64,000 nt of DNA. Origin: JAFDZV01 sp964455525. GTDB lineage: Bacteria > Bacteroidota > Ignavibacteria > OLB7. The position numbers were made by a program, and so were the translations under genes. Positions 1 through 9,029 of the stretch are shown in pieces. The stretch is taken from assembly GCA_964455525.1 (NCBI GenBank), contig CAYVWR010000006.1, positions 248,001 to 312,000 of the forward strand, read 5' to 3'. The notes under the pieces are model-generated. The model had not been told where the DNA came from. It was given only the letters and a program-made list of their open reading frames with translations, and did not search any database. Position 1 is the stretch's first letter, and each line of letters begins with the position of its first letter.

Positions 1-78
1 CTCCCCGTCTATTCGTACACTGTAGAGGTTGCCCTTTGGGCCTTGATCCTCAAGCTCGATAAAGAATCCAAATTTCAC
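1..78 (-). CDS. possible N-terminal fragment of an unrecognised protein, running off the left edge
   Basis: On the minus strand a GTG at 78..76 opens a frame with no stop for 26 codons up to the window edge. It begins VKFGFFIELEDQG and continues with residues resembling a normal soluble protein. No Shine-Dalgarno sequence precedes the GTG and the stretch is too short to assign a family. A chance open frame is possible. Confidence 0.25.
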   Translation of the reverse strand, partial: MKFGFFIELEDQGPKGNLYSVRIDGE

Positions 79-472
79 TTTTAAGATAAGTTATTGATTT
101 AAAGTATCCAAGGAATATCAGTGAGGTAGGCTGATCTCGGGTATGATAGTATACTAGCGCTTAAGATAGAACACTGTAAGGAAACGGCCTCTACCTTAGT
201 AGAGCCACATTGAAGGTAAATAGTGGGGGTATGTCAAGGAACATTAGGATCTCCTAGTGAGTTTATGAATGGCCCCGCCTGTCACCAGCGGGGGCCACCA
301 TAACATCGAATTAGCGGCTAGTTAGGGGAAACACCTAACAGGCCATCTCCCGATCTTACGCTAAAGAAGTACGCCCTCATCGGCAGGAAGAAGTGAGCAT
401 GCCCAGCCAGAACCGCAACAGGCTTACCGTCACGCATGATGATGCATGGATCTTCCGACATGCCCACACGCT
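79..472. other. gene-free, AT-rich left margin
   Basis: No convincing coding frame is seen on either strand. The base composition is more AT-rich than most of the window between about 60 and 260. It contains the hairpin at 270..296 and a smaller inverted repeat, GTTAGG/CCTAAC, near 320..338. No tRNA fold was recognised. Confidence 0.4.
270..296. terminator. GC-rich hairpin, terminator-like
   Basis: GGCCCCGC (271..278) pairs with GCGGGGGCC (288..296, one bulged G) around a nine-base loop. No T-run follows on either strand, so it may be a factor-independent pause or simply a structural repeat. A similar ATGG...CCAT-bounded hairpin occurs at 37197..37222. Confidence 0.3.
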
Positions 473-796
473 CTACAAGATCGGGAAGTGTCTCTTGTGC
501 CTCGCTAAGATCAAATCCTCCTGATTGCTCCGATATCCATCATAGTAGCGCCTCCCGAACCCGTCCAAGGCGTTGGCAATACGCTCCAGTTGAAGAGCGA
601 TGTAGTCCGCCACATGCAGCCGCGAACCGTAGTCAACACCGTGGTTGGCGGTAACTCGCTCCAAGGTGTCATGCAGACAGCCCACAAAGCCCTGAAGCCG
701 GTCTAGTGCGTCGATACAGTTGCCAAGAAGTTCGTTGGAGAATAGCTCTCTCTGCGGTAGCCTGTCGGCATCTCTGCCAGATAAGCACTCTGTCAT
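473..796 (-). CDS. hypothetical helical protein
   Basis: I do not recognise this protein. The frame is open from about 898; I chose the internal ATG at 796 (protein begins MTECLSGRDADRLPQ), but ATG 871 or TTG 898 would also work and no start has a good ribosome-binding site. The sequence reads as two or three amphipathic helices (around LFSNELLGNCIDALDRLQ and YIALQLERIANALDG) and has no signal peptide or membrane segment. It stands alone, beside an AT-rich margin on one side and an SH3-domain gene on the other. The regular heptad-like spacing of hydrophobic residues argues for a real gene. Confidence 0.4.
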   Translation of the reverse strand: MTECLSGRDADRLPQRELFSNELLGNCIDALDRLQGFVGCLHDTLERVTANHGVDYGSRLHVADYIALQLERIANALDGFGRRYYDGYRSNQEDLILARHKRHFPIL

Positions 797-1031
797 GGTT
801 TCGCAAGGTTGAACAGATAGCCCGGACTGTTCATACCTTGCGAGCGCCGCCGTCGTTACCGATGGGCGCATCCAGACTAATGTCAGAGAATGACGCAAGG
901 CATGAACAACGAAAAGATATCCGAAACGTACAGCCGTGCATCTATCAAAACCTTGGAATTGCCGGGGTTACCGGCCGATTCGTACCTTGCGGAAGGTAGC
1001 GAACTCTGGGTTCCCCAAATAAGTAGCCGCG

Positions 1032-1589
1032 TTACTTTTTATGCTGCCAGCAATACCCGGAGCTATCGGCCGTACCACGAGAGCACTGGCGCCCGGTTTT
1101 GGTCACAGCCTGGCATTGTGCTCCCTTTCCCTTCTTCGCACGCTCCTTGGTTCCCCTGGAAGATACGGCCACAAGAGAATCGGGCATGGGGAGATCACCA
1201 TCTCCGCCGCTCGCACTCCTTTGCAATGGCAATGCCGCTTTTTCCCCCTGCGATCTCTGGTTTTGTTTTGCCCGTGCCTTCCTGGCTCTCTTTTCTCCTC
1301 CCGCCGGCCGATCCGGCTGCACATTCGACCAGTAGAGATACCCCTCCCGTTCTCCGAACCTGATACGATAATACCGCCCGCTTGCCGCCAGAGCCTGGAT
1401 GCTATCGCCGAGCCGGAGTTCACCGACGATTGCCGACATATGATCGGCGGAATCATAGACCGGAGCGCCATCATAGATCACATACAGGATCTTCGGATAG
1501 GAGGCCGATGATTGGGAATAAAGGCCGGGGTGGCACAAGGCGGCCCACAGAGCGCCAATGATGGCAACAAGGAGCAGATGGTGTTTCAT
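1032..1589 (-). CDS. secreted SH3b-domain protein with C-terminal Cys/His (DUF5763-like) tail
   Basis: The ATG at 1589 gives a clear signal peptide (MKHHLLLVAIIGALWAALC); an upstream GTG at 1613 would only lengthen its n-region. Residues ~30-95 read as a bacterial SH3 domain (APVYDSADHMSAIVGEL ... YYRIRFGEREGYLYWSNV), the type that often binds cell-wall peptides. A basic, low-complexity linker follows (GGEKRARKARAKQN). The tail carries CQAVTKTGRQC ... YCWQHKK, matching the short C-x8-C...C-x2-H motif of the DUF5763 family, probably a small metal-binding knuckle of unknown function. The pairing suggests an envelope-located protein, though the metal site in a secreted protein is unusual. Neighbours give no functional clue. 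Confidence 0.7.
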   Translation of the reverse strand: MKHHLLLVAIIGALWAALCHPGLYSQSSASYPKILYVIYDGAPVYDSADHMSAIVGELRLGDSIQALAASGRYYRIRFGEREGYLYWSNVQPDRPAGGEKRARKARAKQNQRSQGEKAALPLQRSASGGDGDLPMPDSLVAVSSRGTKERAKKGKGAQCQAVTKTGRQCSRGTADSSGYCWQHKK

Positions 1590-1693
1590 GATAGTATGTG
1601 GAGATCGGTGCACATCACGAGTCCAGAAACTGCGAGGAATATAGTGCTGGCAGTTCCACGCGTCAACCCATGATATCCCCCCTGTTCTCCAGG

Positions 1694-2548
1694 TTACTTC
1701 GCTGCCCCGGCAGCCTGCCGCCTCTCCTGTACCCCCTTTACCACACCCCGCATCGTCACAGCCGCCACCACGATCGCTCCGCCGATAACAGCCAGCGGCG
1801 CTGGATATTCATCATAGAAGAGAGCCACCCAGAGTGGGTTCAGCAATGGCTCGATGACCGGAATCAAGGTGCCCTCTACTGCGGAGATAGACCGTACCCC
1901 CCGAACGAAGAGGATATAACCGAGGCCAAGCTGAAGCACCCCAAGCGGGAGAAGGAGCAGAAGATCGTTGCCGCCGGGCAATCTCTCGAAAAGGAAGGGA
2001 AGCCCGATAGCGGCAGTGATAAGATTGCCGAGCAGAACGATGGACAGAGGCGAGCCGTCACGTTCGCGACGCAGCAGTACCACACAGAGCGCAAAAAATA
2101 TTCCGCTGATCACTGCAAAGCCATCACCCAGCGCCCCGCCACTCCCCAGAAGATTGAGAAGAAAGAGCGCCATACCGATCAGAACGACAACGATCGAGGC
2201 CCAGTCGATTCCAGTAATACGTTCCCCCAGCATCCGATAGCTCATCAGCGCAGCGTAGACCGGCGCGGTATACTGCAACAGGATGGCGTTGGCGGCCGTG
2301 GTCATCTTTGTGGCAAGAACAAAGAAGGTGACGGTCCCGGCATACGAGAGTGCCCCCATGAACTGCCCTCTGGTATAACGGCCGGTGCGGGGACGTGTCA
2401 GCGCCCAGATAGTCACGGCCGCAATCAAGCTTCTCCCACCAGCGGTAGCCATAGGATGCAGATCGATCAGCTTGATAAGCAGACCACCAAAGCTCCAGAG
2501 CACCGCAGCAGCGATAACGTAGACGATTCCCGTCGCTCGTTCAGACAT
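1694..2548 (-). CDS. EamA/DMT-family transporter
   Basis: This 284-residue protein is almost entirely hydrophobic, with about ten transmembrane helices arranged as two five-helix repeats, the fold of drug/metabolite transporters (EamA family; RhaT/YdcZ relatives). Typical signatures are the N-terminal AAAVLWSFGGLLIKL, the TGIDWASIVVVLIGMALF segment at the end of repeat one, and EPLLNPLWVALFYDE in the second repeat. Family members export small metabolites or amino acids from the inner membrane; the substrate cannot be told from sequence. The start at 2548 (MSERATGIVYVIAA) places helix one correctly. It is followed downstream by the SH3 gene in the same direction, with about 100 nt between. Confidence 0.9.
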   Translation of the reverse strand: MSERATGIVYVIAAAVLWSFGGLLIKLIDLHPMATAGGRSLIAAVTIWALTRPRTGRYTRGQFMGALSYAGTVTFFVLATKMTTAANAILLQYTAPVYAALMSYRMLGERITGIDWASIVVVLIGMALFLLNLLGSGGALGDGFAVISGIFFALCVVLLRRERDGSPLSIVLLGNLITAAIGLPFLFERLPGGNDLLLLLPLGVLQLGLGYILFVRGVRSISAVEGTLIPVIEPLLNPLWVALFYDEYPAPLAVIGGAIVVAAVTMRGVVKGVQERRQAAGAAK

Positions 2549-2603
2549 CGGGCTTATGGAAGTTCACTGGTAATCCGCATCGGGTTGCCTTGCGGGCGCT
2601 CTA

Positions 2604-3287
2604 TCACCCCTGATCCTCGATCGGCCGGATGCACTCGGGAGTATCGTTCCGGGGATTATTCACCAGAACGCCCACCTCGAACGCCGCCATCTCTTTGGAT
2701 GGATACGGCTCAAGCAACTTGAAAAGCTCGGCAGAACGGGCCTTGGGGTCAAGCCAGGCCGATAGATCGTCGGTGCGGAGGATCGCGGGCATCCTATCGT
2801 GGATATCGCGCATATATGTGTTGGCGGGCACTGTAATGATGGCGCAGGTAGCCCGTTCGGAACCATCGGCGGTACGCGGCATACTCCAAAGCCCCGCCAT
2901 GGCAAAGATGCCCCCATCCTTCAACCCTATCCTGTAGGGACGTTTCCCTTTCCCTCCGCTCTCCTTCTTCCATTCATAGAAGCCATCGGCCAGCAGGATG
3001 CACCGAGCGCTTCGGAACGCCCCCTTGAAATAGGGCTTTTCCTCGACAAGCGATTCCACCCGCGCGTTGATCACCGAACGCATCTCCGCATCGGGGCGTG
3101 CCCACGACGGGACAAAGCCCCATTCAAGCACCTCAAGCCGAGGAGTGGGATCGGCAACAACTGCTACAACCGGCTGGCTTGGCGCGATATTATATCGTCT
3201 GGCATGCGCCAATTCCTCCGGCACATCGAGATCAAAAAGCGTGAGGAACTCCCCGATGTCCGTCGCAAGCGTATAACGTCCGCACAT
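2604..3287 (-). CDS. SRAP-domain protein (HMCES/YedK family)
   Basis: The protein starts MCGRYTLATD, and Met removal exposes Cys2, the nucleophile that forms a thiazolidine cross-link with abasic sites in single-stranded DNA in HMCES/YedK. Other family residues are present: N74 in VINARVES, E105 in DGFYEWKKE and H163 in DIHDRMPAIL. The length (227 residues) is normal. The frame is open further upstream (to 3350), but the ATG at 3287 is fixed by the need for Cys2 and by a good ribosome-binding site (GGGAGAA, six bases upstream). It protects abasic sites in ssDNA during replication. lexA lies about 5 kb away, not in the same operon. Confidence 0.93.
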   Translation of the reverse strand: MCGRYTLATDIGEFLTLFDLDVPEELAHARRYNIAPSQPVVAVVADPTPRLEVLEWGFVPSWARPDAEMRSVINARVESLVEEKPYFKGAFRSARCILLADGFYEWKKESGGKGKRPYRIGLKDGGIFAMAGLWSMPRTADGSERATCAIITVPANTYMRDIHDRMPAILRTDDLSAWLDPKARSAELFKLLEPYPSKEMAAFEVGVLVNNPRNDTPECIRPIEDQG

Positions 3288-3495
3288 GATAAATTCTCCC
3301 ATCTGATGATACAACAACGGTTGCAAAGATAACCGGGGGAAACGTCCCATGGTTACTGGCGCACATCCTCACCGTACATGCCATCGCCCGACGCGGTTGC
3401 AGCATATGGCCCGCCACACGCTCCCATATCTCCGAAATAATAACGCCCCCCCAGCCCATGAACTGGAAGGGCGCCTTATGCACGTGCGATTCGGA

Positions 3496-6400
3496 TCAGT
3501 GGGTTAGCACCATCGTTCCTCGCACGGCACTGCCTTTTGAACGAAGCTCGTAGAGATACGTGCCGGAGGAAAGCCCCTCGGCGGCGAGCATAATACTATG
3601 GCGACCCGGCTCGCGTGAGCCGAGATCAAGGCTCCTGAGAAGAGCACCATCCTGACGATAGATACGAAGCTCCACCGTGCTCGAACTCTGCTGCTCCCAG
3701 CGGAGTTCGGTGCTCCCTGCAAAGGGGTTCGGGTAGTTGCCCAGCAGGCGAAGGCCATGCAATCCCGCAACAGCGCCGCCGCCACCGGCCACGCTGCTAC
3801 GAATGGTGAAGACAGCATCGGAGACATCGCTCTGCGATGCGTCGGCGGCATTGCTGAGACGCACCAGAGCAACATCGGTCGCCTGGGGGAGCGTCGGCAG
3901 GGTCCACTGGTAGGACATGCTCCCGGCCGCCGAAGGTACACCGGTCTGGATATCCGTCCAGGTGGTACCACCATCGGCAGAGAAGGCGATATCAACCGCC
4001 GTGATCTCATCCGGTCCGTCCCAGGTGATATTCCGCTGCTCTCCCGACGTCCAGATCTCCCCACCGTTCGGGGCAAGCACCTGAAGCACCTTGACGATCG
4101 GACGAGAGATCGTAAAGATCTCCGACATACCAATTATCGAAGCGCCGGACACCCTGATCGCCGCGTTGGTGGTCGGCTCATCCGGCACAACCCAATCGTG
4201 CGAGTACGTGCCATCCGCGATAGCGTTCACCGTGGTGATCTCCGCCCAGTTCATGCCACCATCAACCGAATATTCCACGATCATAGGGCCGGTGATATCG
4301 GCAATGCTCCACTCCACCCGTTCGGTGCTTCCCACCTTCAGGTCGGCATCACGGGTCGGCGTGACGATGGTGATCGTCGGCTGCGGACGGCGGCGGATCT
4401 CGAAGGCGGCATCGGAACGATCGACAAGCGTGCCGGAAGCCGCAGCAACCTCCACCAGATATCTGGTGCCCGGCGCCGGAGCCGTCCAGTCGATAAAGCC
4501 AAGGCTGGCCGCCACATTCTGCTGAATGATGGTCCAGCTTGCGCCGTTATCATCTGAATAGGAAATCGTCACCTGTGCGACATCCGACACATACCAACGA
4601 ACGCGGATATCATCCCCTTCGGTAAAGCTCTCGCCGCCGTTCGGAGCAAGCACACGCAATTCCGGCGCGGCCGGCTCAACAACCGAGAACAGCCCGGTCT
4701 CACCCACGATGCCTTCCGCACCTACCTCCACGATACGGATCTTCCCCTGGGTCGTCGTCTGGTTCGGCACAGTCCACACATAGCTTCCCTCCCATGCATT
4801 CATGCTTGACACCAACGTCTGCCAGGCAGCTCCATCATTGGGGCGATACTGCACCGTCACACGATCCACCTGAGGGGCATCCCAACTGACGACCGTGGTC
4901 GATCCACGCACAAAACGATCGCCCGTAGCCGGTGTATAAACAACGATCGACTTCGGCTGAAGGATCTCGAACGTACGATCGGACTGATCGGCGATCTGCT
5001 CGCGATCGGCGTTGACAAGCCGCACCAACGCTGCGCGCGTCGGGGTGGGGGGGAGCGTAACAGTGATACTGCCAAGCGTGGCATCGACCATATCGAGGAT
5101 GGTCTGCCAGGTGAAGCCATTATCGCTGGAGAACTGAAGGCGCAGATGCTCTGCCTCCTGCGATGCCCATGTTACCGTGATCGGCTCGGCAAGAGGATAC
5201 TTCTCGCCGCCATTCGGCGAAAGCACCTGAACCACCGAGCGGACAATCGCCAGGGTTGCATCGGAAGTATCGGCAAAACGGGAACGCTCTACGTTGGACA
5301 CACGCACCAGAACGTTGTTCGAGGGAGAGTTCGGTATCGTCCAGGCATATTCTCCCAGAAACGCCGGGATATCGACCCCTGCTGGAACCACATTGCTCCA
5401 GGTGGCGCCGCCATTGATCGAATATTCCAGCCGCACATAGTCCGTGGTAACGGCAGTCCAGCGGATGGTCTGCTGCTCGCCGACAAACAGCTTGCCGCTG
5501 TTCGGCCAGACAAGCGTGATATTCGGCTGCGGTTGAATCGTGAAGACCGCATCGGAGAGATCCTCCGAGTCGATCCCCACAAGCTTCACACGAACCTGCA
5601 CCGAGGTGCTCGGCGTGTTTGGAATCTCCCAACTATAGCTATTGGAGCCTGGGGCATTGACCGTGGCAAGATCGGTGGCAATCGGCAGCCAGTTTGCGCC
5701 ATTGTCGGTCGTGTAATCAAGCTGCACCTTGAAGCCTTCTGGAATGGAATTGGAGTTCCAGGTGATATCGAACATATCGGTCGGCACCAGCGTCTCGCCA
5801 CCGTTCGGGGAGAGCAGGGTGAACTCGGGAACGAATATCTCGAACGTGGCATCGGAGAGATCACCCTCGGCCTCGGTCAGCATGCTGACAACCTGCACAA
5901 GCGCTGTCGTTGTATTGAGAGCAGGGGGGGTCAGGAGAACGGTGTTTTCCCCCTCGACCGTTGCAAGCGTTGCAACGGTGGTCCAACTGCTACCATTATC
6001 AACCGACAGCCTGAGAAGAACGTCCATCTCGCGTGTTGCAGTGAATCGCACCGGAATGTATGCTGTGGAAGAGAACTTCTCGCCGCCATTTGGTTCAAGC
6101 AGAATCAGCCCATCGCCATTGAAATTCCCTTCATCGGCACCGATATCGGGACGCACAGGAGAGAGGAGGTCGCCATCGATATCCACCAGGTAGCCAAGCG
6201 GTGTACCGGCGGATTCCCCCTTGAACGGCACGATAGCGTCGATATGAAGATCGCCATCGGCAACGCCTGGGAAGGCGGGCGCGCTGAAGATGCTGCTCAG
6301 ATCGTTGCCGGTTGCTTCCTGCCATTCCTCCAGGGATATACGAAGCCCGCCCCCATATGCACCTACTGCTGTGCCCGGTCCTTCGGCATAATAAAGGTTG

Positions 6401-7650
6401 TGGTCGCTGGTAAAGGAAGCAGGTGAGATGTCGCGGAACAGCAGCAGGTTACGCTCACTTTCGGAGGTCCTGGTATTGCTGAGGATGTTGTTGCGCAGCA
6501 TCACGTTGGCAAGCGGCACAGAGATAGCATGCGATGCCGAGAGGTCATCGCTGGAGCCGGTGATGAAGATGGAGTTATGATCGACGAAGTAGACGGAGTT
6601 CTCGCTGGATTCCAGCGAGATGCCGGTAAGAGTTCCCGCATCGGCTACAAGCGTAATCATATTGTGATGGATTACCATCGGCGTGATACCGAGCGCATTC
6701 ACGCGGATACCGTAGAGTTCGGCCTCCGCATTCAGCGGATTCAGGTCCCAGATCCGGTTATAGGCGATCGTATCGTTGCGGTTGCCGCTGTAATTGTAGT
6801 AGATACCCACAACCACATCCACCGGCGCGGTGCCAGCAGTGCTGGTCTGCCGGATATGATTGCCAAAAACCTTTACAAAGCGATTGTTCGGAGCGATGTA
6901 GATGCCATAGCTGGCATTGTTTCCACGGCCGAAGTTGATGATATCATTTCCCTCGATCCTGTTGGAACTATTCCGATAGGTACCATGCCCACGCGCATAG
7001 ATCGCGGTGCGTGAACGTAGGGTTCCGGTGGAATCTCCGATCGTATTCCTGGCGATAACGTTGAAGGAGTTCCCCTCATTTTCCGCTACGTTACCGATAT
7101 GGACAATGCCGACGGATGCGGCCGTTGCCCTTCCCACCAGATACATATTCTGAATCGTGTTGTAGGTGGCATCACCCACAAACTGAAGCACCGGGGCATT
7201 GCCCGTATTAACGATCTTCCAATTGCGCGAGCTTCCACCTTCGCTATTCGATCCATCGAAGATGTAGAAATCGCCGCCGTTGAAGGTGAAGATCGGCGTT
7301 GCAAGATCCCCTTCGATCACCACTGCGGCATTCTCCGCAGGCTTGAAGGTGATGGTAGTGTTCTGGTCGGCACCAGCAACGCTTATAAGCTCGTAGCCCC
7401 CTTCAGGAGCTGTATAGGTGCCCTCATTGATGAGGAATGTGACCGGGCCGGTGACCCCGTCGCCAAGAGCAGCAACTGCTGCCTCGATTGTCTGGTAATC
7501 GGCCTCGGCGCCACCTATGGTATAAGTACCATTAAGCTCTGCGCGGGCGGTGGTACAACAAAATGCCATGATGAGCAGCGCTGCAAGCAGCCTGCTCATT
7601 CGCCCATTTCCCCATATGCGTATATGGGGTATACATGGAGCTTTTTGCAT
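3496..7650 (-). CDS. giant secreted parallel-beta-helix protein with eight PNGGE-type repeats and a T9SS sorting domain
   Basis: This protein has 1384 residues. An N-terminal signal sequence (core MSRLLAALLIMAFCC, Met18) is preceded by 17 residues; the ATG at 7650 has an AGAGG site eight bases upstream, so I keep it, while ATG 7599 is the alternative. Residues ~40-500 have the N/G-rich spacing of a right-handed parallel beta-helix (TYNTIQNMYLVGRA, RIEGNDIINFGRG, MVIHHNMITLV). About eight ~95-residue Ig-like repeats follow, each opening with a variant of SPNGGE...W (resembling the Kre9/KNH-like family). The end is GNYPNPFAGSTELRW ... SSGTYLYELRS, a type A T9SS sorting domain. Likely a cell-surface or released adhesin or polysaccharide-binding protein. 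A 160-base gap separates it from anything upstream. Confidence 0.85.
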   Translation of the reverse strand: MQKAPCIPHIRIWGNGRMSRLLAALLIMAFCCTTARAELNGTYTIGGAEADYQTIEAAVAALGDGVTGPVTFLINEGTYTAPEGGYELISVAGADQNTTITFKPAENAAVVIEGDLATPIFTFNGGDFYIFDGSNSEGGSSRNWKIVNTGNAPVLQFVGDATYNTIQNMYLVGRATAASVGIVHIGNVAENEGNSFNVIARNTIGDSTGTLRSRTAIYARGHGTYRNSSNRIEGNDIINFGRGNNASYGIYIAPNNRFVKVFGNHIRQTSTAGTAPVDVVVGIYYNYSGNRNDTIAYNRIWDLNPLNAEAELYGIRVNALGITPMVIHHNMITLVADAGTLTGISLESSENSVYFVDHNSIFITGSSDDLSASHAISVPLANVMLRNNILSNTRTSESERNLLLFRDISPASFTSDHNLYYAEGPGTAVGAYGGGLRISLEEWQEATGNDLSSIFSAPAFPGVADGDLHIDAIVPFKGESAGTPLGYLVDIDGDLLSPVRPDIGADEGNFNGDGLILLEPNGGEKFSSTAYIPVRFTATREMDVLLRLSVDNGSSWTTVATLATVEGENTVLLTPPALNTTTALVQVVSMLTEAEGDLSDATFEIFVPEFTLLSPNGGETLVPTDMFDITWNSNSIPEGFKVQLDYTTDNGANWLPIATDLATVNAPGSNSYSWEIPNTPSTSVQVRVKLVGIDSEDLSDAVFTIQPQPNITLVWPNSGKLFVGEQQTIRWTAVTTDYVRLEYSINGGATWSNVVPAGVDIPAFLGEYAWTIPNSPSNNVLVRVSNVERSRFADTSDATLAIVRSVVQVLSPNGGEKYPLAEPITVTWASQEAEHLRLQFSSDNGFTWQTILDMVDATLGSITVTLPPTPTRAALVRLVNADREQIADQSDRTFEILQPKSIVVYTPATGDRFVRGSTTVVSWDAPQVDRVTVQYRPNDGAAWQTLVSSMNAWEGSYVWTVPNQTTTQGKIRIVEVGAEGIVGETGLFSVVEPAAPELRVLAPNGGESFTEGDDIRVRWYVSDVAQVTISYSDDNGASWTIIQQNVAASLGFIDWTAPAPGTRYLVEVAAASGTLVDRSDAAFEIRRRPQPTITIVTPTRDADLKVGSTERVEWSIADITGPMIVEYSVDGGMNWAEITTVNAIADGTYSHDWVVPDEPTTNAAIRVSGASIIGMSEIFTISRPIVKVLQVLAPNGGEIWTSGEQRNITWDGPDEITAVDIAFSADGGTTWTDIQTGVPSAAGSMSYQWTLPTLPQATDVALVRLSNAADASQSDVSDAVFTIRSSVAGGGGAVAGLHGLRLLGNYPNPFAGSTELRWEQQSSSTVELRIYRQDGALLRSLDLGSREPGRHSIMLAAEGLSSGTYLYELRSKGSAVRGTMVLTH

Positions 7651-7835
7651 GGATGTTACCTCTTGGGATGATTGAGATTAGGAACAACCGTGCCGCCACA
7701 AGCCCCCGAATTATTGTTCGGACTGTATGCTCTCTCTTCTAGATTTTTTGATGATACGGAATAGGATACTCTACCGCATGTACCAACTACCAGCGGAGAC
7801 TATCATGACTGAAAACGAGAGCGCAGACCATCGGG

Positions 7836-8030
7836 GTGTATGATATGCGTATCGGTATCGTTCAATACAGTAACTCTTTAGCAGGTGAAAAGGTCACCAA
7901 CGCAAGAGAGTTTTATGAGTTGTCGAAAAAATATATTCGTGTAAGAACAGGAGGGGAAGATAGGCGCTACGAAAGCTTTGTAGCAACAACCGAGGATTTG
8001 GGTTGCAGCGTATCATGCGGCCTGTTATGA
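7836..8030 (+). CDS. small hypothetical ORF, possibly a decayed gene
   Basis: A GTG start gives a 64-residue frame (internal Met4: MRIGIVQYSNSLAGEK). Just upstream, ATG 7805 has a GGAGA site and encodes only 12 codons (MTENESADHRGV) in another frame, ending at 7843 inside this ORF. If one base were missing or added near 7834 the two would join into a single protein, so this may be a frameshifted remnant. No family is recognised, and it could also be non-coding. Confidence 0.25.
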   Translation: MYDMRIGIVQYSNSLAGEKVTNAREFYELSKKYIRVRTGGEDRRYESFVATTEDLGCSVSCGLL

Positions 8031-8184
8031 GGAGGGGACATCACCCGTATCACAGACCATGCCCGCCGGAACCATCCTCACGGTCGGAACACGCCAAGTG
8101 AAACGCAATGGTAGATCACGGAGGGGGGGGGAAGATAAGGATGTCCGAAAGGCACAGGAAAGTGCAGGGAGGTGGGAATAATAC

Positions 8185-8208
8185 GGGGCGCCTTTATTCA
8201 GGCGCCCC
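8185..8208 (-). terminator. hairpin downstream of lexA
   Basis: A perfect 8-bp stem, GGGGCGCC/GGCGCCCC, closes an eight-base loop 15 bases after the lexA stop codon. On the minus strand it is followed by GTATTATT, a weak U-rich tract, so it is a likely terminator of lexA. Confidence 0.55.
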
Positions 8209-8222
8209 AGATCTGGCCCCGA

Positions 8223-8852
8223 TCAATTTTTTCGGTTGATCAGAAAAAAATTATCCATATGGCGTATCAGGGCAACAACCCGTCCTTCCAGGCAGAAGGA
8301 ATCTTTGTCGTTGACCGGAATGGCACGATAGTTCTTGTTTGCCGGCTCCAGGACGATCCTCCCGGCTATATTGTAGAAACGCTTCACCGTGGTCTCATCG
8401 CCAAGCCGGGCTACCACGATCTCCCCATTGCGCACCGATTCGGTTCGCCGCACCAGGATCAGGTCATCCTCCATAATGCCATCCTCGATCATGGAATCGC
8501 CCCTGACCCTGAGAAGAAATACCTCCTCCGAGCCAGCGAAATTCATATCGAGCATCATCGCACCCTCGATATTCTCGACCGCCATCAGGGGCATGCCGGC
8601 CACAACAGAGCCAACGATCGGAACCGAAAGGGTAGGAGAGAAGCCGTTCAAGCGAATACCACGACTTCGGCCATCGCGCCGGAGCGTAAGCCGCCCCTTG
8701 TTTTCAAGCGCGGTAAGATGCTTCCTGACCGCGCTTTGATGAATACGGAAATGCTCTGCAATCTCCCGTTCGGTAGGAGGTTGCTGGTACTTATGAAAGA
8801 AGGTCTCGATGAATTTCAGAATCGAGCCTTGCCGTGGAGTAAGCGCTTGCAT
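8223..8852 (-). CDS. lexA: LexA repressor, SOS response regulator
   Basis: This 209-residue protein has an N-terminal winged helix (TPRQGSILKFIETF, PPTEREIAEHFRIHQSAVRKH) that binds SOS operators, and a C-terminal S24-type self-cleaving domain. The Ala85-Gly86 cleavage site lies in GSVVAGMPLM; the catalytic Ser120 is in VRGDSMIEDG and Lys157 in ETTVKRFY. The start is the ATG at 8852 (MQALTPRQ), the family's usual N-terminus; the frame is open to 8891. A short inverted repeat TTCG-5-CGAA (8862..8874) sits just upstream and could be part of an autoregulatory operator, but I am not sure. RecA-stimulated self-cleavage would derepress SOS genes. No other SOS gene is adjacent. Confidence 0.95.
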   Translation of the reverse strand: MQALTPRQGSILKFIETFFHKYQQPPTEREIAEHFRIHQSAVRKHLTALENKGRLTLRRDGRSRGIRLNGFSPTLSVPIVGSVVAGMPLMAVENIEGAMMLDMNFAGSEEVFLLRVRGDSMIEDGIMEDDLILVRRTESVRNGEIVVARLGDETTVKRFYNIAGRIVLEPANKNYRAIPVNDKDSFCLEGRVVALIRHMDNFFLINRKN

Positions 8853-9029
8853 GTTGGATAGTTCGGGAAACGAATCTGCCCGGCCGCACACCGTTATGAT
8901 GCAGCCACAAGCATATCGCAGGTCGCATTGCCCGTCTCAAGGACGGTGGGGAGGAACCAGGCCATACGCAGCTCTATGCCGATACGGCACAGCCCGTATC
9001 ATGTTCAGCAACCCGATTCAGATACATGG

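Larger units (their letters stand above)
7651..8222. other. intergenic region without a recognised gene
   Basis: It separates the upstream ends of the beta-helix gene and the 3' end of lexA. It contains the weak ORF at 7836..8030, a run of nine Gs near 8122 and the hairpin at 8185..8208. The first part (7651..7760) probably holds the promoter of the beta-helix gene, but no clear -35/-10 pair was picked. Confidence 0.4.

Noticed and set aside
890..1363. Plus-strand 157-codon frame overlapping the SH3 gene
   Set aside because: Its composition (Ser/Pro/Phe-rich) is unlike a protein, and the opposite strand has a signal peptide and recognised domains.
1598..2722. Plus-strand open frame of 374 codons over the EamA gene
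   Set aside because: Polar, low-complexity shadow; the minus-strand frame is an unmistakable ten-helix transporter.
8862..8874. LexA operator upstream of lexA
   Set aside because: TTCG-5-CGAA is too short and lies within the ribosome-binding region; it was not listed as a separate regulatory site.
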